This document shows positions 5,094-9,269 of a stretch of DNA of 9,269 bases, one piece after another. The notes below the pieces were generated by a model. The model saw nothing but the letters and a program-made list of their open reading frames with translations. It was not told where the DNA came from and did not search any database. Made by a program: the position numbers and the translations under genes. The stretch comes from Candidatus Hydrogenedentota bacterium (GTDB lineage Bacteria > Hydrogenedentota > Hydrogenedentia > Hydrogenedentales > SLHB01). The stretch is taken from the NCBI GenBank assembly GCA_007118235.1, contig SKRY01000223.1, positions 1 to 9,269 of the forward strand. The letters run 5' to 3'. Each line of letters begins with the position of its first letter. Within the stretch, counting starts at the first letter, position 1.

Positions 5094-6446
5094 ATGGAGA
5101 CGATGGAAAACATGCTTGATCAGAATGAGCCGGGGCGTGGGAAGCGCGCCTCGATTTACACATTGGGATGTTCGTTGAACCAATCGGAGTCGAATCTGCT
5201 GGTGAACACGTTGCGGAACGCGGGCTACGAGATCGTGCCGTTTGGGCAACCGGCGGACCTCGGCATCATCAACACATGCACGGTGACCGGCCGGGCGGAC
5301 GCGAAGTCGCGGCATATGGTGCGCTCCTTCATTCGCAAGAATCCGCATGCGTTCACGGCGGTCATCGGCTGTTATTCGCAGATGGGCCACAAGCAGTTGA
5401 TGGAGATCGAGGGGCTCGATTTGATCGTGGGCAACCAAGAGAAGCTTAACGTGTTGGCCTACGTGGGCAAGGAAAAGAATCCCGAGCCGCTCCTCGTGCG
5501 CGACCGTATCGAACGCAAGGATTTCACCATCGGCGTGAACGCGGGCGAATCCCCGGTGACTCGGCCCAACCTGAAGATTCAGGAGGGGTGCGATTTCATG
5601 TGCTCCTTCTGCATTGTTTCGTTCGCCCGGGGCCGCGCGCGGAGCCGCTCGTTTGACAATCTCATAGCCGAGGCGGAACGCTTGGCCGGGAGCGGCGCGC
5701 GGGAGATCGTGCTCACGGGGGTAAACGTGGGCGTGTACAACCACGAGGGCCGGGACATCACGGCGGTGTTGGACGCGCTGGACGCCATCCCGGGCATCGA
5801 CCGGCTGCGGGTTAGCTCGCTGGAACCGAGCACCATCCCGGAGACGATGCTCGAGCGCATGGCCGATCCCGCGCACGGTCTTCTGCCGTATTTGCATATA
5901 CCCGTCCAATCGGGGTCCGACCGTGTGTTGACGCTGATGAAACGGCATTACACGCGCGCGGAGTACCTCGCGTTCGTGGAGCGCGCCGCCCGGGAAGTTC
6001 CGGACCTGTGCCTAGGCGCCGATGTGCTGGTGGGAATGCCGGGCGAGACCGAAGAAGATTTCGACGCGACGTGCGATCTGTTGCGCAATAGCCCCATCAC
6101 CTACGCCCACGTGTTTACCTACAGCGATCGGCCGGGCACGGCCTCGTCCCGTTACGCGGATAAGGTGGACACGGGAACCATAAACCGCCGCGGGGCTGTC
6201 GCGCGGGGGATTAGCAAGGAGAAGCGCCAAGCCTTTCGGGAAAGCCAGCTTGGTTCGGTTCAATCGGTTCTCTTGGAGTATGAGAATGACGGCGTATGGC
6301 TCGGCTATACCGGAAATTATCTATGGACCGCCGTGCGTTCCAAGGAAGGTTATCGAAACGCTATCGTGCCCGTGCGGCTGGAAGAAGCCCACGAAGACTG
6401 TGTGACAGGGAGCATCCATGAAACCCAATACGCTGGCGCCATCTAA
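5094..6446 (+). CDS. mtaB: tRNA (N6-threonylcarbamoyladenosine37) methylthiotransferase MtaB-like, radical SAM
   Basis: The product has 450 residues, normal for the MiaB/MtaB family. It would convert t6A37 to ms2t6A in ANN-decoding tRNAs. The N-terminal domain carries the three auxiliary [4Fe-4S] ligands at Cys26 (TLGCSLNQSES), Cys62 (NTCTVTGRADAKSR) and Cys93 (VIGCYSQ). The radical SAM motif Cys166-X3-Cys170-X2-Cys173 follows, then LTGVNVGVY, SSLEP, HIPVQSGSD and GMPGETEEDF, and a C-terminal TRAM-like tail from about 385. The 'TLGC(S/K)xNQ' and 'TCTVTG..' forms favour MtaB over MiaB or RimO. The start is uncertain: in-frame ATGs occur at 5094, 5103 and 5112, and the best Shine-Dalgarno candidate (GGAG, 5097-5100) would serve 5112. 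The earlier ATG at 4839 adds 85 residues unlike the family. The last 29 bases overlap the larE-like gene. Confidence 0.9.
   Translation: METMENMLDQNEPGRGKRASIYTLGCSLNQSESNLLVNTLRNAGYEIVPFGQPADLGIINTCTVTGRADAKSRHMVRSFIRKNPHAFTAVIGCYSQMGHKQLMEIEGLDLIVGNQEKLNVLAYVGKEKNPEPLLVRDRIERKDFTIGVNAGESPVTRPNLKIQEGCDFMCSFCIVSFARGRARSRSFDNLIAEAERLAGSGAREIVLTGVNVGVYNHEGRDITAVLDALDAIPGIDRLRVSSLEPSTIPETMLERMADPAHGLLPYLHIPVQSGSDRVLTLMKRHYTRAEYLAFVERAAREVPDLCLGADVLVGMPGETEEDFDATCDLLRNSPITYAHVFTYSDRPGTASSRYADKVDTGTINRRGAVARGISKEKRQAFRESQLGSVQSVLLEYENDGVWLGYTGNYLWTAVRSKEGYRNAIVPVRLEEAHEDCVTGSIHETQYAGAI
6407..6411 (+). promoter_or_regulatory. Ribosome-binding site of the larE-like gene inside mtaB
   Basis: GGGAG lies 6 bases before the ATG at 6418 and within the mtaB coding sequence. 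It fixes the start at 6418, upstream of a second possible ATG at 6454, and implies that translation of the two genes is coupled. Confidence 0.65.
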
Positions 6447-7242
6447 CGAGCTTATGGAAAAGGAGGACCGGCTGCGAGACGACCTTCGCGGTCACGGCTC
6501 CATCGCCATCGCTTACTCTGGCGGCGTGGATTCGTCGTACCTCGCCGAAATCGCCCACGAGGCGCTGGGGGACGCCGCCACGTTGGTGTTGGCCGACAGC
6601 CCCAGCATACCCCGCGCCGAGGTGCGCGAGGCCACGGAACTCGCGGAGAATCGCGGCTGGAACCTTCATATCGTGCATACAGATGAGTTTGATGATGAAG
6701 GCTACCTGCGCAACGACGGGAAGCGCTGCTATTTTTGCAAGACCGCCCTCTTTGCGCGCATGCGCCAATTCGCTGAAGAGAACAACGTGAAGGTCCTCGC
6801 GTACGGGGCCATCGTGGACGACCTCGCCGATCCCACGCGTTGGGGCGCGGCCGCCGCGCGGGAATACGCCATCGTGGCTCCCTTGCAGGAGGCGGGCCTT
6901 AGCAAGGACGAGATCCGCCCCCTTAGCGCCCGGCGCGGCCTGCCAACCGCGAGCAAACCGGCTTTCGCCTGTCTGGCGTCGCGCTTCCCCACGGGCACAC
7001 GCGTAACGCGGGAGGATATCGCGAAGGTGGAACAGGCCGAGGAGGTCCTTCGCGCCCATGGCTTCCGCCAGTACCGCGCCCGCCACCATGGCAACCTTTG
7101 CCGCATCGAGGTGGATGCCGCGGACATCCCCAAGCTGCTCGCCCCTGAGATCCGCCAAAGCGTCGTGGAAGGGGTGAAAGCCGCAGGATACCGCTTTGTC
7201 ACGATGGATTTGGCCGGTTACCGCACGGGAAGCAGCGCATGA
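6418..7242 (+). CDS. larE: LarE-like ATP-dependent sulfur transferase, three-cysteine type
   Basis: The product has 274 residues, the normal LarE length. The PP-loop ATP-binding motif SGGVDSS is at 34-40, so it should adenylate its substrate. LarE proteins move sulfur onto a pyridinium precursor of the nickel-pincer cofactor of lactate racemase. The known single-cysteine form gives up the sulfur of its own Cys; the three-cysteine form holds a [4Fe-4S] cluster that carries the extra sulfide. Here Cys104 and Cys107 (RCYFCK) and Cys185 (PAFACLASRFPTG) are all present, which predicts the cluster type. The 29-base overlap with mtaB and the embedded ribosome-binding site indicate one operon. No larB, larC or larA is seen in the window, so the true acceptor may be different; it could act as a general sulfur insertase. 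Family call firm, substrate open. Confidence 0.85.
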   Translation: MKPNTLAPSNELMEKEDRLRDDLRGHGSIAIAYSGGVDSSYLAEIAHEALGDAATLVLADSPSIPRAEVREATELAENRGWNLHIVHTDEFDDEGYLRNDGKRCYFCKTALFARMRQFAEENNVKVLAYGAIVDDLADPTRWGAAAAREYAIVAPLQEAGLSKDEIRPLSARRGLPTASKPAFACLASRFPTGTRVTREDIAKVEQAEEVLRAHGFRQYRARHHGNLCRIEVDAADIPKLLAPEIRQSVVEGVKAAGYRFVTMDLAGYRTGSSA

Positions 7243-7277
7243 TTGTCCCGTGAGACACCGGGGATTCCAACACAAAA

Positions 7278-7322
7278 CGCGGCGCACTCCCTTGCCCGGC
7301 GGGCAAGCGGGAGTGCGCCGCG
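7278..7322. terminator. Long bidirectional-type hairpin between convergent genes
   Basis: CGCGGCGCACTCCC (7278-7291) is perfectly complementary to GGGAGTGCGCCGCG (7309-7322). Inside, TTGCCC (7292-7297) pairs with GGGCAA (7301-7306), giving about 20 bp with a 2-base bulge. On the minus strand TTTTGTGTT follows, so it is a good terminator for the oxidoreductase gene ending at 7337. On the plus strand the tail is ATGTTATAG, weaker, but it lies 35 bases past larE and probably stops that transcript too. Confidence 0.85.
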
Positions 7323-7336
7323 ATGTTATAGTGTGA

Positions 7337-8572
7337 TTACGCCTCGCCCGGCACCGCGATAGAGCCGACGGGGTATTCCAGGTCGAAGTCCAGCTCGTCT
7401 GGCACGATGGACAAGTCCGACTCCATGGCCTCATCCCACAGAATACGCTTGCCCGTATGGGCGGACATCCGGCCCATGACGGCGGTCAAGGTCGAGTAGG
7501 CGATGCGCCGGCCTTCGTTGTAGTACGGCCCCTCGCCCCGGATGCTGTTCGTGAGGTCGATGAACTGTTGCACCGTCGAGGTGATGCCGGGTTCGCCCAT
7601 GTCTTGGGTGTCGCTGATCCCCTCCGTTCCGACGATGCGCTCGCCGCCTTGGCCATCGGTGGGCCACCAGCGGGAAAGGTGGTACATTTGCGTGCCATCG
7701 GGATACTCGTAGTTGCACGTGAAGTTATCCCAAATGTCACCATAGCGCTCTTCGTTCGGCAACCAGGAGCGCGCTCCCGAACCCAAGACGCTCCGGGGCG
7801 GGCCGCCCATAACCCAATCCATGACGTCAAGGCCATGAATGGCTTGCTCCACGATGTTGGAGCCGCCTACCCAGTTAAGGACCAACCAGTTGCGCAAGTG
7901 GTATTCGAGATCGCTCCATCCTTCTTCCCGCTCGCGAGACCACGGGAGGTTGCCGCAGTAGTAGGTCGTGAGGGCCACCACATCGCCGATGGCGCCGTCG
8001 TGAATCTGCTCGATGGTTTGGATCCGCCTGCTGTCATGGCGGAACTGGGTTCCCGCAACGAAGGAAAGGCCTTGCTCCTCGGCCTCGTCCGCCGCCGCAA
8101 TGACCCGCCTGACACCCACGGGATCCACCGCAACAGGTTTTTCCGCGAAGATGTGCTTGCCGGCCGCGACAATGGCTTCCAGGTGTTTGGGCCTGTTGTA
8201 CGGCGGGCTGCAATCCATGACGATATCCACATCGGTTTCGACCAGCCGCTGGTAGGCGTCGAATCCAACGAAGCAATGATCGTCATCAATGTTGACCCGG
8301 CCCGAAACGTTGTCGTTGTTCTCTAGGGTGTTGCGGCAGTTGTTGAGCCGATCCTCGAAGACATCGGCCAGGGCGATCACCTGAACGTTGTCGTTTCGTT
8401 CGTCCAACATGTTGATCGCCATGCCGGTGCCCCGGCCTCCGCAACCGATAACCCCAATCTTCAGGGTATCGGAATTGGTCTCGGCGGCCGCTTTTCGTCC
8501 GGTCCAGGCGGCGAAACTCGCCGCGGCGCCCAGCTTCGCGAAGTCTCTGCGTGTCATGCCACGCTCGTTCAT
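7337..8572 (-). CDS. Tat-exported Gfo/Idh/MocA family oxidoreductase
   Basis: The product has 411 residues. A twin-arginine signal (RRDFAK at 8-13, then a small hydrophobic Ala-rich stretch to about 30) predicts export already folded with its nucleotide cofactor. The Rossmann motif VIGCGGRGTG is at 41-50, and the sugar-dehydrogenase EKP motif is at 144-146 (Lys145 is the usual catalytic or cofactor-contact residue). The NIVEQAIHGLDVMDW segment at 239-253 supplies the probable active-site His246 and Asp249. The family oxidises or reduces sugars and related polyols with NAD(P), sometimes as a closed cycle with tightly bound cofactor. The substrate is not readable. A good AAAGGAGA (8581-8588 region) 9 bases upstream supports the start at 8572; Met6 (8557) is a weaker option. 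It is the second gene of a pair, 52 bases after the upstream paralogue, and ends at the hairpin 7278-7322. Confidence 0.9.
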   Translation of the reverse strand: MNERGMTRRDFAKLGAAASFAAWTGRKAAAETNSDTLKIGVIGCGGRGTGMAINMLDERNDNVQVIALADVFEDRLNNCRNTLENNDNVSGRVNIDDDHCFVGFDAYQRLVETDVDIVMDCSPPYNRPKHLEAIVAAGKHIFAEKPVAVDPVGVRRVIAAADEAEEQGLSFVAGTQFRHDSRRIQTIEQIHDGAIGDVVALTTYYCGNLPWSREREEGWSDLEYHLRNWLVLNWVGGSNIVEQAIHGLDVMDWVMGGPPRSVLGSGARSWLPNEERYGDIWDNFTCNYEYPDGTQMYHLSRWWPTDGQGGERIVGTEGISDTQDMGEPGITSTVQQFIDLTNSIRGEGPYYNEGRRIAYSTLTAVMGRMSAHTGKRILWDEAMESDLSIVPDELDFDLEYPVGSIAVPGEA

Positions 8573-8581
8573 ATGTGAAAT

Positions 8582-8586
8582 CTCCT
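8582..8586 (-). promoter_or_regulatory. Ribosome-binding site of the complete Gfo/Idh/MocA gene
   Basis: On the minus strand AGGAG within AAAAGGAGA sits 9 bases before the ATG at 8572. The 52-base gap to the upstream gene shows no terminator hairpin and no clear promoter, which supports cotranscription. Confidence 0.7.
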
Positions 8587-8624
8587 TTTACTGATACTGC
8601 GTTCACGGTGCGTGTGGAATGCGC

Positions 8625-9269
8625 CTAGGCGTCACCAGGCACGGGCACGGGATCGACGGGATACTCGAGATCAAAGTCAAGTTCATCCGGAACCAACGAA
8701 AGGTCCGATTCCATGGCCTCTTCCCACAAGATGCGCCGCCCGGTGTAGGCCGACATGCGGCCCATGACGGCGGTCAAGGTCGAGTAGGAAATGCGCCGGC
8801 CTTCGTTGTAGTACGGCCCATCGCCCCGGATGCTGTTGGTCAAATCAAGGAACTGTTGCACGGTGGAGGCGATGCCGGGTTCACCCATGTCCTGAGCGTT
8901 GCTGACGCCTTCGGTTCCCACGATGCGCTCGCCGCTCTGGCTGTCCGTGCCGCTGGGATACCAGCGCGAGAAGTGGTACATATGGACGCCGCCGGGATAC
9001 TGGTAATCGCAACTGAAATTATCCCAGATGTCCCCGTACAGCTCTCCGTCCGGCAGCCACGCCCGGCCGCCCGAGGCGAACACGCTCTCGGGGGGCGCGT
9101 CCGCGACCCAGTTGATGATGTCGAGGTGGTGGATGGCCTGTTCGACGATGTTGGCGCCTCCGGTCCAGTTATAGGGCAGCCAATTCCGGATGCGAAATTC
9201 AAGGTCGCTCCAATCGTCCTCCGGTTCCCGGAAGAAGGGAAATCCACCGCACCGGTCCGCCTGCATCAC
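8625..9269 (-). CDS. C-terminal part of a second Gfo/Idh/MocA oxidoreductase, cut by window edge
   Basis: The frame is open to the window edge and ends with TAG at 8625-8627; 214 residues are visible. They align without gaps of note to residues from about 205 onward of the downstream gene, and by eye roughly 70% or more are identical. NIVEQAIHHLDIINW keeps the probable catalytic His and Asp, and YGDIWDNF, GERIVGTEG, STLTAVMGRMSA and MESDLS-VPDELDFDLEYPV are nearly unchanged. The Rossmann domain and any Tat signal lie outside the window. The first visible codons (GTG, ATG) are internal, not starts. It is transcribed first, then the complete paralogue, so the two are probably one operon whose promoter is beyond 9269. 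Confidence 0.88.
   Translation of the reverse strand: MMQADRCGGFPFFREPEDDWSDLEFRIRNWLPYNWTGGANIVEQAIHHLDIINWVADAPPESVFASGGRAWLPDGELYGDIWDNFSCDYQYPGGVHMYHFSRWYPSGTDSQSGERIVGTEGVSNAQDMGEPGIASTVQQFLDLTNSIRGDGPYYNEGRRISYSTLTAVMGRMSAYTGRRILWEEAMESDLSLVPDELDFDLEYPVDPVPVPGDA

Noticed and set aside
4770..5948. 392-codon minus-strand open frame across mtaB
   Set aside because: It is the antisense shadow of a well-supported radical SAM gene, Arg/His-rich with no domain.

Overview
The window reads as chromosomal DNA from a GC-rich bacterium with an outer membrane. The best guess is an uncultured Hydrogenedentota, Planctomycetota or Lentisphaerota-like lineage. This is an inference from the gene mix: two prepilin-like proteins with H-X9-DG type C-termini, a DUF6807 ('PmoA-family') secreted protein, Tat-exported Gfo/Idh/MocA oxidoreductases, and the tail of an alginate-export-like barrel. 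No rRNA, tRNA, insertion sequence, CRISPR array or phage gene was seen.

Layout. (1) 1-231 (+): C-terminal end of an outer-membrane barrel, followed by a hairpin at 287-323. (2) 448-978 (+): a 176-residue protein with an unrecognised N-terminal domain and a C-terminal DUF1858-like redox-disulfide domain, closed by a terminator at 1038-1079. (3) 1225-2196 (+): secreted DUF6807 protein, closed by a strong terminator at 2227-2262. (4) 2299-3201 (-) and 3643-4590 (-): two paralogous pseudopilin-like genes, each with its own ribosome-binding site and a nearly identical promoter. They look like two separately transcribed members of one regulon, not an operon. (5) 4690-5093: about 400 bases with no gene but with inverted and direct repeats. 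(6) 5094-6446 (+) mtaB-like methylthiotransferase, overlapping 6418-7242 (+) larE-like sulfur transferase by 29 bases. (7) A long perfect hairpin at 7278-7322 separates these from 7337-8572 (-), a complete Tat-type Gfo/Idh/MocA oxidoreductase, and 8625-9269 (-), the C-terminal part of a close paralogue upstream in the same direction.

How the genes may work together. The barrel, DUF6807 protein and paired oxidoreductases fit uptake and periplasmic oxidation or remodelling of sugars. They lie in different transcription units, so this is a theme and not a demonstrated pathway. The mtaB-larE pair is the most suggestive functional link: both gene products handle sulfur and (predictably) iron-sulfur clusters, and the overlap implies translational coupling. 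The LarE-like protein has the three-cysteine active site and no larB or larC is present, so a role other than nickel-pincer cofactor synthesis is possible. The least explained points are the shared pilin promoter, the calcium-loop-like insert in the pilins, the N-terminal domain of the DUF1858 protein, and the structured region before mtaB.
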